From: Senegalimassilia sp003474385
GTDB taxonomy: Bacteria; Actinomycetota; Coriobacteriia; Coriobacteriales; Eggerthellaceae
DNA: 64,000 nt
Reading direction: 5' to 3'
Assembly: GCF_003474385.1 (NCBI RefSeq)
Contig: NZ_QUCY01000007.1
Span: 27,280 to 91,279 of the forward strand
The notes below the pieces were generated by a model, which saw nothing but the letters and a program-made list of their open reading frames with translations, was not told the origin of the DNA and ran no database searches. The position numbers and the translations under genes were made by a program. Positions 53,850-62,461 of this stretch are shown piece after piece (position 1 is the first letter of the stretch; every line of letters begins with the position of its first letter).

Positions 53850-55487
53850 TTATTTCGGATCGTTGGCCATGCGCTCCTTGAGGATTTCGGCAAGCTCGAA
53901 ACGCTTCACCTTGCCCATGGGGGTCTTGGGGATCTCGGGGATGTACTCGACGCGCTCGGGCCACAGGCGCTTCTGAACGTGCTGAGACTCCAGGTAATCC
54001 GTGATCTCCTTCAGCGTGGGCTCGTGCTCATCGCGGGCGACGGCGAACGTGCAGATACGCTCTCCAAGGCGCTCGTCGGGCATGCCGATGGTGGCCGTCT
54101 CAAGAAGCCCAGGGCACTCTACCAGGTCGTCGTCGATCTCGCGAGCGCTCAGGTTCTCGCCGCCGCGGATGATGATCTCCTTCTTGCGGCCGTTGATGCG
54201 CAGGCGGCCCTCCTCGTCGATGAAGCCAAGGTCGCCGCTGTGGAACCAGCCGTCATCGTCAAGCGCGCGATCGGTGCGCTCGGGCTCGTCCAGATAGCCT
54301 ACGAACAGATGCGGACCGGTAGAAATCTCTTCGCCCTGCACGCCAGCCGGCACCTCGTTGCCGTTATCATCGATACACTTGATCTCGATGCCGGGGTAGG
54401 GGACGCCGGACCAGTCGCCTTTCCATTCCACGCACATGTCGATCGGCACGAAGACATGCGGGCAGCTTTCCGTGGAGCCATACACCTCGCACAGGTCCAC
54501 GCCATGCCTTTTCGCGCATTTCACCAGGCGCGCCGGCACCGGGGCGCCGCCGCACAGCCACAGGTTGAGCGTCTCAAGCTGTGGGCCGTTGTCGTATTCG
54601 ATGCACTTCAGGATGTCGTAGATAAACGGGGTGGAGGCCATGGTCCAGGTGCATCCCTTGCGGTTCATGAGCTCGATGGCCTCGCGCGGGGAGAACTGCT
54701 GCATCAAAACGCTGCGCCCGCCGGTCAGCATCGGGGCGATGAGACCATGCCAGAAGCCGACAGCATGATTGAGCGGCGAGCAGTCGAACATGACATCGTC
54801 GGGACCGCGATGAGCCTCCTGAGCGAAGATACGCTCGGAGTACAGCATGTTGTTATGGGTCAGCAGGGCTGCCTTGGGCTTGCCCGTGGTGCCCGAGGTC
54901 GATAGGATGACCACCACTTCGTCGGAGGAAACCTCCGGCTTTTCCTGGAGCGGCTCGTGGGTTTCGCAGATCGTCGACAGGGAGATGGTGCCGTAACGTG
55001 CGGGCTCGAACTTATCGCAGACGGCGATCGCCTTGACGCTGGGGCATTCCTTCATGATGTCGATGGCTTGCTGCTCGTAATCCGTGTGATGGAAATACGT
55101 CGGGCAGATGAACGCCTTGGCGTGGACAAGGCTCATGATGTAGGTCAAATCCGCGTCATTGTAATTCTTGGGCACGGGGTGGATCACGGCGCCCACTTTG
55201 AGAATGGCAACATAGGCTACGGTGAACTCGGCCCAGTTCGGGAACTGGATGGTGACGACATCGCCCACCTCGATGCCGATCTCCTTAAGCCAGGATGCCA
55301 AGCGCGATGCCTTGTCATCTACTTCCGCATACGTGTAGCGACGCCCTTGATCGTCTGCGACGTATTCGCGTTCACCGTAGTTCTTGACCGCATTGTCCCA
55401 TGCGTCAAGAACGGTATCTTTCCCCCAATACCCCTTCTCGTAATACATTTGCTTGCGTTGCTCGTTGATTTTCAGGCCTGTGATCAT
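53850..55487 (-). CDS. Acyl-CoA/carboxylate-CoA ligase (AMP-forming), CaiC/BaiB-like
   Basis: A 545-residue ANL-family enzyme that activates a carboxylic acid via an acyl-adenylate. Motifs in order: LSTSGTTGKPKAALLTHNN (P-loop), YGSTESCPHVFV (A5), GWFHSGDLGFIDEEGRL and the C-terminal Lys in PKTPMGKVKRFEL. The start ATG follows AGGAAGG; a longer frame reading is not supported. It is the only obvious acid-activating ligase in the cluster. CaiC (carnitine) and BaiB (bile acids) are both plausible relatives, and the sequence alone does not choose. Confidence 0.88.
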   Translation of the reverse strand: MITGLKINEQRKQMYYEKGYWGKDTVLDAWDNAVKNYGEREYVADDQGRRYTYAEVDDKASRLASWLKEIGIEVGDVVTIQFPNWAEFTVAYVAILKVGAVIHPVPKNYNDADLTYIMSLVHAKAFICPTYFHHTDYEQQAIDIMKECPSVKAIAVCDKFEPARYGTISLSTICETHEPLQEKPEVSSDEVVVILSTSGTTGKPKAALLTHNNMLYSERIFAQEAHRGPDDVMFDCSPLNHAVGFWHGLIAPMLTGGRSVLMQQFSPREAIELMNRKGCTWTMASTPFIYDILKCIEYDNGPQLETLNLWLCGGAPVPARLVKCAKRHGVDLCEVYGSTESCPHVFVPIDMCVEWKGDWSGVPYPGIEIKCIDDNGNEVPAGVQGEEISTGPHLFVGYLDEPERTDRALDDDGWFHSGDLGFIDEEGRLRINGRKKEIIIRGGENLSAREIDDDLVECPGLLETATIGMPDERLGERICTFAVARDEHEPTLKEITDYLESQHVQKRLWPERVEYIPEIPKTPMGKVKRFELAEILKERMANDPK

Positions 55488-55584
55488 GCTGCTCAATCCT
55501 TCCTCGTTACCTCGAAAAAAGTGCATGAACTACCTAGCCGCGACCCCTCTGCGGCCTTTACAAACAAAATCAAATTGGAACAGG

Positions 55585-55629
55585 GCAAGGCATCGCCGTT
55601 TTGACACCCAGGCAATGGCGATGCCTTGC
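55585..55629 (-). promoter_or_regulatory. Intercistronic hairpin between the third dehydrogenase and the ligase
   Basis: Perfect 13-bp arms GCAAGGCATCGCC / GGCGATGCCTTGC with a 19-nt loop, between co-directional genes and without a T-run. It may be a partial terminator or RNA processing site that sets unequal expression. Confidence 0.55.
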
Positions 55630-55638
55630 AGAAGCGCT

Positions 55639-56835
55639 TTAGTCCAAATACCCCAATTGCGCCTTCAGACGCTGGCATTCGCGCGCGATGGTGATGCGCT
55701 GCACGGTCGGGGCTCCTTCTTCGAGCCACAGTGCGCGGCAGTCGCGATATAAACGCTCGGTCGGCCCATACGGGGATTTTTCGAAGTACCCGTCGCCGCC
55801 GAAGATCTCAAGCATCTCATCCGAGCAGGTTTTCACCGCTTGGATGGAGTTCAGTTTGCAGATGGCCGCCTTCTCGTCGACGTAGTCGTTGTGCGGGTCG
55901 ACGTCGAAGTCGCGTGCGAAGTCGTACACCAGGCAACGCAGCGCGTGCGTGGCGGCCGCCATATCGGCGATCTTCATCTTGATGGCCTGGCGTGTTGCGA
56001 TCGGCTTGCCGAACGTGATGCGGTCATTGGCGCGCGCGATGCTCATCTCGAGCATGCGTTGGCACATGCCCAGATTCGATGCGGCGATGTGCACGCGGGA
56101 GATGGACAGGGAGTGGATGGCCACTTCCATGCCCTGGCCTTCGTGGCCGAGCAGGTATTTCGGGTCAAGTCGAACATCGGTGAACTTCAGGCCGGCGTGT
56201 CCGGCTCCGCGGCAGCCCATCATGTGCGGCATCTCGACCAGCTCGAATCCCGGCGCATCCATAGGAACCAGGAATGCGGAAAGGCGGGAATCCTTATCGT
56301 CGGTCGGGTCGGTGACCGCGATCACGTATGCATATTGGGAGCAATCGGTGTGGGAGATAAGCCACTTCTCGCCGTTGAGGATATAAGATCCGTCTTCTTG
56401 GCGAATGGCGGTGGAATGGACATCGGCGCCGGTGCCGCCCGTCTTCTCCGTCAAGGCGAAGCAGGTGAAGACGCTCTTGTCCTGGAACTTGTCCATGAGC
56501 TCGGCCTTCACCTCAGGAGTTCCGTACTCGTTGAGGATGCGCCAGTTCAGGTCGGCGGCGTAATGAAGGTGCATGCGCATGCCGCCAGGACCGCGGCTGA
56601 ACTCCTCTTGCACCTTCAGGATCTCCAGTTCGCTCAAATCCCAGCCGCCGTACTCGGAAGGAAGCGCGAAGCGATACAGATCATTCTCGCGAGCCAAATC
56701 GAAGAAACGCTGCGGGAAGACGTTGGTCTGCTCGACTTCCTCCTGCATTTCCTCGAACGGGCCCTCCGCAAGCGTTCGGACCTTGGTAAGGAACTCAGCA
56801 AACTGCTCGTCGCTGATCTTTGCATTTGGGTTCAT
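55639..56835 (-). CDS. Acyl-CoA dehydrogenase (third), divergent
   Basis: A 398-residue FAD enzyme. The family core is present: CFALTEKTGGTGADVHST, GEKWLISHTDCSQ, NDRITFGKPIATRQAIK and EIFGGDGYFEKSPYGPTERLYRD. The catalytic position reads LWLEEGAPTVQR, so a Glu is kept within an altered motif. The start is the ATG at 56835, seven bases from AGGGG, rather than the one two codons earlier. It is transcribed with the ligase and divergent from the crotonase gene. Confidence 0.9.
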   Translation of the reverse strand: MNPNAKISDEQFAEFLTKVRTLAEGPFEEMQEEVEQTNVFPQRFFDLARENDLYRFALPSEYGGWDLSELEILKVQEEFSRGPGGMRMHLHYAADLNWRILNEYGTPEVKAELMDKFQDKSVFTCFALTEKTGGTGADVHSTAIRQEDGSYILNGEKWLISHTDCSQYAYVIAVTDPTDDKDSRLSAFLVPMDAPGFELVEMPHMMGCRGAGHAGLKFTDVRLDPKYLLGHEGQGMEVAIHSLSISRVHIAASNLGMCQRMLEMSIARANDRITFGKPIATRQAIKMKIADMAAATHALRCLVYDFARDFDVDPHNDYVDEKAAICKLNSIQAVKTCSDEMLEIFGGDGYFEKSPYGPTERLYRDCRALWLEEGAPTVQRITIARECQRLKAQLGYLD

Positions 56836-57191
56836 GCGCATGCCCCTATCGATGTATATCTTTAGAACGTAGCATGTGCGTTTACGGTAATCTCACCTAG
56901 CACATCTTTCGCGTTCCCCTTGCTGACATACATGATAGCGAGCGAAATCGACCTTGTGCGGCTTGAACCCATTGACGTTTTCTGGCGCAATCTGCCCATC
57001 GATAGGTTGCATCTATCGAATTCCGGAATCCGTTCACCAGATTCCAGGATGTGTGAGGTAATGGGCACAAAATCGAAATATTGTCCGTATGAATACCTTT
57101 CAAAAGGCGGCATTCTGTATCTAGTCCACAGGACAGTTACGAAGTCTGGGACAAACTTTCAAAGCTTGAGTAAATCAAGAAAGGGGTCGCC
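56836..57191. promoter_or_regulatory. Divergent region with a TCGATAG-N7-CTATCGA operator-like palindrome
   Basis: The perfect inverted repeat at 56999-57019 has 7-bp arms and is followed by a second palindrome, ATTCCGGAAT (57020-57029). TGGGACAAAC at 57147-57156 recurs exactly at 60803-60812. These are reasonable binding sites for the cluster's TetR protein or another regulator. Confidence 0.45.
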
Positions 57192-58070
57192 ATGAGCGTC
57201 TATCAGGAAAGCTATCATCTGCCCGAGTTTACCTACGAGTATGAGAAGCTGAAGATCGACAAGCGTGGTCCGGTTTACGTTTGCGCATTCGACGATGCAC
57301 AGAACCTCAACGCCATGTCCTATCAGCAGATGGCTGAGTTCAACGACTTTTTGATCAAGGTCCGCATGGACAAGGATTGCCGCGTCATCGTCCTGACCGG
57401 CGAGGGCCGCTCCTTCTGCGCTGGCTTCAACCTGAACGACCTGGCTCTGGAGCCGCCTGAGGACATGGGCCGCATCCAGCGTGACTTCTACATCATGCAG
57501 CGTATGTGCTCCGACCAGATTGTGAACATGCGTCGCTGCGAGCAGCCGATCATCGGTGCTCTGAAGGGCTACGCCGTCGGCGGTGGCCTGTCCATCTCCT
57601 GCGCTTGCGACCTGCGCGTCCTGGGTGAGTCCTACAAGATGAACGCCGGCTACCTGTCCATCGGCTACACCGGCACCGACATGGGCGGCGCCTTCTTCCT
57701 GCCCAAGATCGTCGGCTACGCTCGTGCCGCCGAGATTCTCATGAACCCTGCCCGTCATGACGCTCAGCAGCTGCTCGACTGGGGCTTCGCGAACCGCGTT
57801 GTCGCCGACGACGACGTGCTCGAGACCGCAGTCGCCATGGCTGAGGACATGTGCAAGCAGACCGCTCCGTTCGGCCTGCGCCTGACCAAGGAGTGCCTGC
57901 AGACTTCCCTCGACGGCACCAGCTTCGAGAACGTCATCAAGATGGAGAACCGCAACCAGGTTCTGGCCTCCAACACCAACGACGGCATCATGGGCACCCT
58001 CAAGATGAACCCGCACAACAAGCAGGACGTCAAGGACAACCCGGACAAGTACGCGTTCCACAACATGTAA
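57192..58070 (+). CDS. Enoyl-CoA hydratase/isomerase family protein with altered catalytic residues
   Basis: A 292-residue crotonase. The oxyanion-hole segments are GRSFCAGFNLNDL and KGYAVGGGLSISCACD. The two Glu of classical hydratase are not there: the first position is Ser in GGGLSIS and the second is not Glu in NAGYLSIG. An Asp in GYTGTDMGGAFFLPK matches the Asp used by dienoyl-CoA isomerases and many actinobacterial EchA proteins. It may therefore be an isomerase or a non-standard hydratase. The start follows AAAGGGG. Codon choice is strongly biased, as in highly expressed genes. Confidence 0.88.
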   Translation: MSVYQESYHLPEFTYEYEKLKIDKRGPVYVCAFDDAQNLNAMSYQQMAEFNDFLIKVRMDKDCRVIVLTGEGRSFCAGFNLNDLALEPPEDMGRIQRDFYIMQRMCSDQIVNMRRCEQPIIGALKGYAVGGGLSISCACDLRVLGESYKMNAGYLSIGYTGTDMGGAFFLPKIVGYARAAEILMNPARHDAQQLLDWGFANRVVADDDVLETAVAMAEDMCKQTAPFGLRLTKECLQTSLDGTSFENVIKMENRNQVLASNTNDGIMGTLKMNPHNKQDVKDNPDKYAFHNM

Positions 58071-58090
58071 GTCACTGCTCTTGTGACGTG

Positions 58091-58125
58091 GTGCCCTCGA
58101 TCGATTGCGGTCGAGGGCACTTTTT
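58091..58125 (+). terminator. Terminator after the crotonase gene
   Basis: Arms GTGCCCTCGA / TCGAGGGCAC with a 10-nt loop, then TTTTT. Confidence 0.93.
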
Positions 58126-58219
58126 GCTATAGGGGTACAGGGGGCGCGGTCGCACGAATCCGGCTCGGTCGGAGGCGCCGATGCGGCTGCAGGGTCACGT
58201 AAGCGATTAGGAGACGAGA

Positions 58220-58834
58220 ATGAACATTCTGGCCATCAACGGTAGCCATCGTGCCGGAAAAGGCACTGCAGCGCTTTTGAGCGCCGTTTTGGAGACTGCC
58301 GGACATCAAGGTGCCACATGCGAGCTCATCGAGCTGTCGCATCTTGATATCCGCTTCTGCTGCGGTTGCAACAAATGCTTGGGTTCCAATCGCTGCACCA
58401 TCCATGACGACATGGATATGCTCTACGACAAGATGATGCATGCTGACGGCATCGTTTTGGGTTCGCCGGTGTATTTCGGCAGCGTATCCGCGCGCATGAA
58501 GAACTTCATGGACCGCACCCGTCCTTTGCATATGGTCGACAACGCCCTTGCCGGCAAAGTTGGCGGCATGGTCACGTGCTCGGGCTTGCCCGATTGCGGC
58601 TGCCAAGGCGCTCTTGCGGCGATGGATCATTTCTTCGCCACGCATGAGATGCTCGTGGTCCATCCGCGTCCGCTCGGCCCGGTCATCGGCGACGGCGTTG
58701 CGGCAACGCAGCTTGCCCGTTTCAACGAGGCGGGCGATCCGGAGTGGCGTAGCATCGAAGACGATCAGAACGCCTTCAAGTGCGCTCGTCGCCTCGGTCA
58801 CGACATGTTCAACCTCATCGCCCGCTTATCCTAA
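58220..58834 (+). CDS. Iron-sulfur flavoprotein (ISF-like, flavodoxin fold)
   Basis: A 204-residue protein. The N-terminus, ILAINGSHRAGKGTAALL, is the FMN phosphate loop of the NADPH-FMN reductase/flavodoxin fold. A compact cysteine motif CX2CX2CX5C (CCGCNKCLGSNRC, ~49-61) matches archaeal and anaerobe iron-sulfur flavoproteins, and GSPVYFGSVSARMKNFMDR is a flavin loop. It is likely a cytosolic electron carrier or reductase for the cluster. The start follows AGGAGA. Confidence 0.85.
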   Translation: MNILAINGSHRAGKGTAALLSAVLETAGHQGATCELIELSHLDIRFCCGCNKCLGSNRCTIHDDMDMLYDKMMHADGIVLGSPVYFGSVSARMKNFMDRTRPLHMVDNALAGKVGGMVTCSGLPDCGCQGALAAMDHFFATHEMLVVHPRPLGPVIGDGVAATQLARFNEAGDPEWRSIEDDQNAFKCARRLGHDMFNLIARLS

Positions 58835-58858
58835 GCGCATTCAACGCATCGTATGCAA

Positions 58859-58892
58859 CGGCGGTCGCTTTCCCGGTGACCGCCGCTTTATT
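58859..58892 (+). terminator. Terminator after the iron-sulfur flavoprotein gene
   Basis: Arms CGGCGGTC / GACCGCCG with an 11-nt loop, then a T-rich tail CTTTATTTT. Confidence 0.75.
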
Positions 58893-59262
58893 TTGCGTCG
58901 ATACATGCCTGCATCCTGCTGTTGAATCGGCGATGGATTTTAGCATATGAGCCGTTTGCCGTCTTTGCATCGGCATCGACGATCGGTTGCTACGTAAAAG
59001 CGCTGCGGAAATGGCAGACAAGCGCCAGACGATGCATAGATGGCTGATATCGCGGACATATAGGACGGAGACTTATCTTTCCGGTCTGATGAGCTGCTCT
59101 CGTTCGTGATCGAGTGGGAAGGGACATCGCGTTCATCGTGCCGGCCCATGCGCGTTGGGCAGCCCTCTGCGCCATCGTGCGGTTGCGCGTGCTCTGGTTG
59201 GTCCTCCGGCTGCCGTAGCACTGAGTGGGGTGGCATCGCAATGCGGTACCTATATATAAAGA
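58893..59262. other. Intergenic region without a recognisable gene
   Basis: Both strands were read. Open frames here overlap the neighbouring terminators and have no ribosome-binding site or protein-like composition. Nothing is supported. Confidence 0.5.
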
Positions 59263-59295
59263 GAAACGCCCGCAACGTTTTGTTGCGGGTGTTTC
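59263..59295 (-). terminator. Terminator of the CoA-transferase gene
   Basis: A 14-bp stem GAAACGCCCGCAAC / GTTGCGGGTGTTTC (one G-U) with a 5-nt loop; the minus strand continues TCTTTATATA. Confidence 0.8.
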
Positions 59296-59324
59296 GAAAA
59301 GAACGCTTGAAAGGAGATTGGGAT

Positions 59325-60635
59325 TTACCAGTTGCAGGCAGCTTCTCCCTTGACCTGACGCTCGGACTTGAAGATGGTGTCCGGCACTTCCTTGCCATGC
59401 CAGCACTTGATAGCGCCGTCCTCTTCAGCCTTGGCAATCTGCTCATCGGTGTAACCGAGCTTCTCCATGATCTCGGTGGTGTGGTAGCCGATGGGCTTGG
59501 ACAGGATGATCGGTGGATCGCCATACTCGCGGAAGCGCAGGGGGCTCATCGGCAGGGCCTTCTTGCCATAGCCCTCGTACTCGACCCAACGCAGGGAGTC
59601 GTTGTCGTAGGCTTCCTGGTCTTTGACCACGTCGGTGTAGCGGAAGCACTTCTGATGGGGAACCTCATGCTCGCGCAGGATTTCGTCCCACTCGTCGAAG
59701 GTCTTGGTCGAGAAACCGGCCTCGAGCCAGCTGATGACCTCAGGCTGCTTTTCGGAAGCCTTCAGTGCGGGCAGGTTGCAGGTGTCGGGCTGGTCGACGT
59801 GCTCGGCATTGCCGGTGATCTCCATCATCATGTTGTAGTACTTGTCGTACTGCGGCATGCAGATGAGCATCCACTTACCGTCCTTGGTGCGGTACGTGTT
59901 GTTGAACGGGTTGGGCACGTGCTTACGCGACTTCGGGTACGGTGCACCGAACTGCGTGGCCATGATGCCGATGTTGCCGCCCCAGATGGCAGCGCCGTAC
60001 AGGTTGCAGGTGACCTTGTCGCCCTTGCCGGTGCGGGTGCGGTTGAACAGAGCAGCCAGAATACCGCCGGCCATGATGGAAGCGGCGTTGTAGTCGCCGA
60101 AAGCCTGCGGCGGGATTGCAGGGGATTCGCCATCCTCGCGGAAGCAGTTGGCAACGCCGCCACGAGCAGCCCAACACACGGCGTCGAAGCCGGGGGTGTT
60201 GGCCTCTTCGCCGAACTCGCCGTAGCCACGCAGCTGAGCCCAAATCAGGGACGGATACTTGGCAGCCAGGGCGTCGTAGTCCAGACCCAGCTTGACAAGC
60301 GCCTTATCGCGCAGGTTGCAGACGAAGACATCGGCCTTGGAGAGCAGCTTGTCCATAACCTCGAAGCCCTCTTCGCTCTTAAGGTTAAGGGCGATCCAGT
60401 TCTTGTTGGTGTTGTTTAAGTCGATCGTGGGGTCTTCGGTTTCGTTCTGCTCGCAGCCAAAGCCCGGGCCCTGGGTACGCTGGGCATCGCCGTGCAGCGG
60501 CTCGACCTTCATGATTTCAGCACCCATTTCGGACAGGATACGAACGGTTGCGGGAGCTGCAACCCACTCGCACAGTTCGACGACCTTCACGCCGTTCAGA
60601 GGGCCATAACCGTTAAGTTTCTCGCTTACCAGCAT
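59325..60635 (-). CDS. Class III CoA-transferase (CaiB/BaiF/FldA family)
   Basis: A 436-residue enzyme moving CoA between a thioester product and an incoming acid. It opens with LNGVKVVELCEWVAAPATVRIL and EIMKVEPLHGDAQR. The catalytic Asp is in NTPGFDAVCWAARGG (~150), followed by the GGILAALFNRTRTGKGDKV block. In cai, bai and aromatic-acid (fld) systems such an enzyme saves ATP by recycling CoA from product to substrate. The start ATG follows AAAGGAG by nine bases. It is divergent from the fourth dehydrogenase. Confidence 0.92.
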   Translation of the reverse strand: MLVSEKLNGYGPLNGVKVVELCEWVAAPATVRILSEMGAEIMKVEPLHGDAQRTQGPGFGCEQNETEDPTIDLNNTNKNWIALNLKSEEGFEVMDKLLSKADVFVCNLRDKALVKLGLDYDALAAKYPSLIWAQLRGYGEFGEEANTPGFDAVCWAARGGVANCFREDGESPAIPPQAFGDYNAASIMAGGILAALFNRTRTGKGDKVTCNLYGAAIWGGNIGIMATQFGAPYPKSRKHVPNPFNNTYRTKDGKWMLICMPQYDKYYNMMMEITGNAEHVDQPDTCNLPALKASEKQPEVISWLEAGFSTKTFDEWDEILREHEVPHQKCFRYTDVVKDQEAYDNDSLRWVEYEGYGKKALPMSPLRFREYGDPPIILSKPIGYHTTEIMEKLGYTDEQIAKAEEDGAIKCWHGKEVPDTIFKSERQVKGEAACNW

Positions 60636-61016
60636 TATGAGGCGCTCCTTTCATTTTCGTTTCGGGTGGTTCTTGCGTTTGCAGAATTAATATTTACAGG
60701 TAAATGCGCCTAGTTCTATGGACAATAATTCAATATTGTGTGATTGCCTATAAGAAATGTTCGGTAAAACATAGGTAAGCTTTTGCAAAACCTCTATTTA
60801 TGTGGGACAAACCACTTTATATGTTTCCGCATTTGTGGCGTTATGTGGCCAAGATGACGAAAATGGGTGGAGATACTTTGGAAAGCTTGCCGAATGTTCA
60901 TCGGTTTGGTCGAAAACGGGATATTGGCCGTCAGGGCTATTACGACTCGCTGGTATATTGAGTGCATAAGTTGGTATGCATTGCGTCTATGTCCGAGAGC
61001 ACAAGGGGGGTTCGCG
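60636..61016. promoter_or_regulatory. AT-rich divergent region between the CoA-transferase and the fourth dehydrogenase
   Basis: Inverted repeat ACAATA-N6-TATTGT at 60722-60739, GTGATTGC at 60740-60747 (also at 45991) and TGGGACAAAC at 60803-60812 (also at 57147). TATATT near 60954 may be the -10 box for the dehydrogenase. Confidence 0.4.
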
Positions 61017-62177
61017 GTGGATTTCAATCTTTCGTCCGATCAAAAGAAGCTTGTAGCTGCTTTTCGTGCATTCGGCACGGAAACGTTTACGCCCGATCAC
61101 GTTTCGCAGTGGTGCAGAGACCAGGGATTGCCCGACGACGTCATGAAGCGTTTTGCCGATACCTATTTCAAGAGCGTCGATAAACGGCTTTCATTCGTGG
61201 CTGGGCATACGCTCCTCGATCAGGCGCTTATCATCGAGGAGCTGTCCCGATGCGCTGGCGCCACCCTGCCATTTCAAAATGATCTGTTCAATCTGCAGAT
61301 CGTCGATGCCCTTTCCGCCGCGGGCAACCTCGATCCCGTCCTCGACGAGTATCGATCGACGGGTCGCCTTATGTTCGCGCTCGCCATTTCCGAGCCGGAG
61401 GGCGGTTCGGATGTCATGTCCATGAAGACCAACACGAAAACCCTTGATGGGAAGATCGTCTTGAACGGTCGCAAGTCCTACGTCAACAACGGCGAATATG
61501 CTCCGTACATCGTCGTCGCTGCCATTGACGCCGATGCTGAGAGCGATGATCCGTATCCGGCGCTTGCATTGTGGCTGGTGCCTCGAAACTTGAAGGGCAT
61601 CGCCGCGGTCCCCATCGACAAGATCGGGCAAGATATGCTTCCCTTCGCGTCCTTGTCGTTTCAGGACGTCGAGCTGAAGCCCGAATACCGCATCTCGTCC
61701 GATCAAGGTGATTTCAGGCGCTTGTTCCAAATGCTTGAATATGGTCGCGTGCTGCTGTGCGCATCGTCGCTTGGCATGGCGCAAGCCGCGATGGAGGATG
61801 CCTGTGCGCATGCGCGCTCTCGCAAGGCATTCGGCGTGCAGGTCGGTCGTTTCCAGCAGATCGAGACCATGTTGACTGATATGGAGCTGCGTCTGACCAA
61901 TATGCGCGCAATCTTGTACCGTGCCGCATGGGCTGTCGACGAGGGCGATCCCGATCGACGATTGGCCGTGTCCCTCATGAAGCGATACATCCCTAAAACC
62001 GCTGTGGAGGTGGCCTCGGACGGTATGCAGATCCTCGGCGGTCTGGGCTATACGGAAAGCTCTCGCACGTGTCGTGTTTGGCGCGACTGCCGAGGCAACC
62101 AGATCGCAGAGGGCACCGATCAGATCATGGTGTACATCGCCGCACCTTTGATTGCCGAGAAATACCGCGATTTTTAA
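61017..62177 (+). CDS. Acyl-CoA dehydrogenase (fourth)
   Basis: A 386-residue FAD enzyme. The start is GTG at 61017 behind AAGGGGGG; the upstream in-frame extension is promoter-like and unlike the family. Motifs: ISEPEGGSDVMSM, GRKSYVNNGEYAP, RSRKAFGVQVGRFQQIE and QILGGLGYTESSRTCRVWRDCRG. The catalytic Glu is in NQIAEGTDQIM, with the EGT core kept. Its overall look is closest to the first dehydrogenase (AQAAMEDACA in both), but with the base at the usual site. Codon use is less biased than in the first dehydrogenase. Confidence 0.9.
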   Translation: MDFNLSSDQKKLVAAFRAFGTETFTPDHVSQWCRDQGLPDDVMKRFADTYFKSVDKRLSFVAGHTLLDQALIIEELSRCAGATLPFQNDLFNLQIVDALSAAGNLDPVLDEYRSTGRLMFALAISEPEGGSDVMSMKTNTKTLDGKIVLNGRKSYVNNGEYAPYIVVAAIDADAESDDPYPALALWLVPRNLKGIAAVPIDKIGQDMLPFASLSFQDVELKPEYRISSDQGDFRRLFQMLEYGRVLLCASSLGMAQAAMEDACAHARSRKAFGVQVGRFQQIETMLTDMELRLTNMRAILYRAAWAVDEGDPDRRLAVSLMKRYIPKTAVEVASDGMQILGGLGYTESSRTCRVWRDCRGNQIAEGTDQIMVYIAAPLIAEKYRDF

Positions 62178-62351
62178 AAAATGTCCCATCACGTAATTGC
62201 CGAATCAGCAATTGTGCCCGCAAAAGTCTCTTTTATCGATTTCTATAGGCTATAGGTGATTCTGATATATACACATATCTCATATACTGACCACTTTAAT
62301 TCTACGAAACCGGATAAATGAGTGAGTTCTGTCCGTATCTTCCGTAGGTTT

Positions 62352-62405
62352 TGTGATGTACAAAGTACTTGGATAAGCGGAAGGGTGCTTATCCGGTTCA
62401 TCACA
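62352..62405 (+). promoter_or_regulatory. Nested inverted repeats upstream of the MFS transporter gene
   Basis: Outer arms TGTGATG / CATCACA enclose GGATAAGC-N8-GCTTATCC and a small GTAC-AAA-GTAC. CCGGATAA also appears at 62310-62317, and its reverse complement at 62389-62396. This may be a folded leader or an operator array, 55-110 bp before the start. Confidence 0.5.
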
Positions 62406-62461
62406 TCAGGGGTTCTAGGTATGCGTTTTGCGAAGGAAAACCTACGACAAGGAGGTATGTT

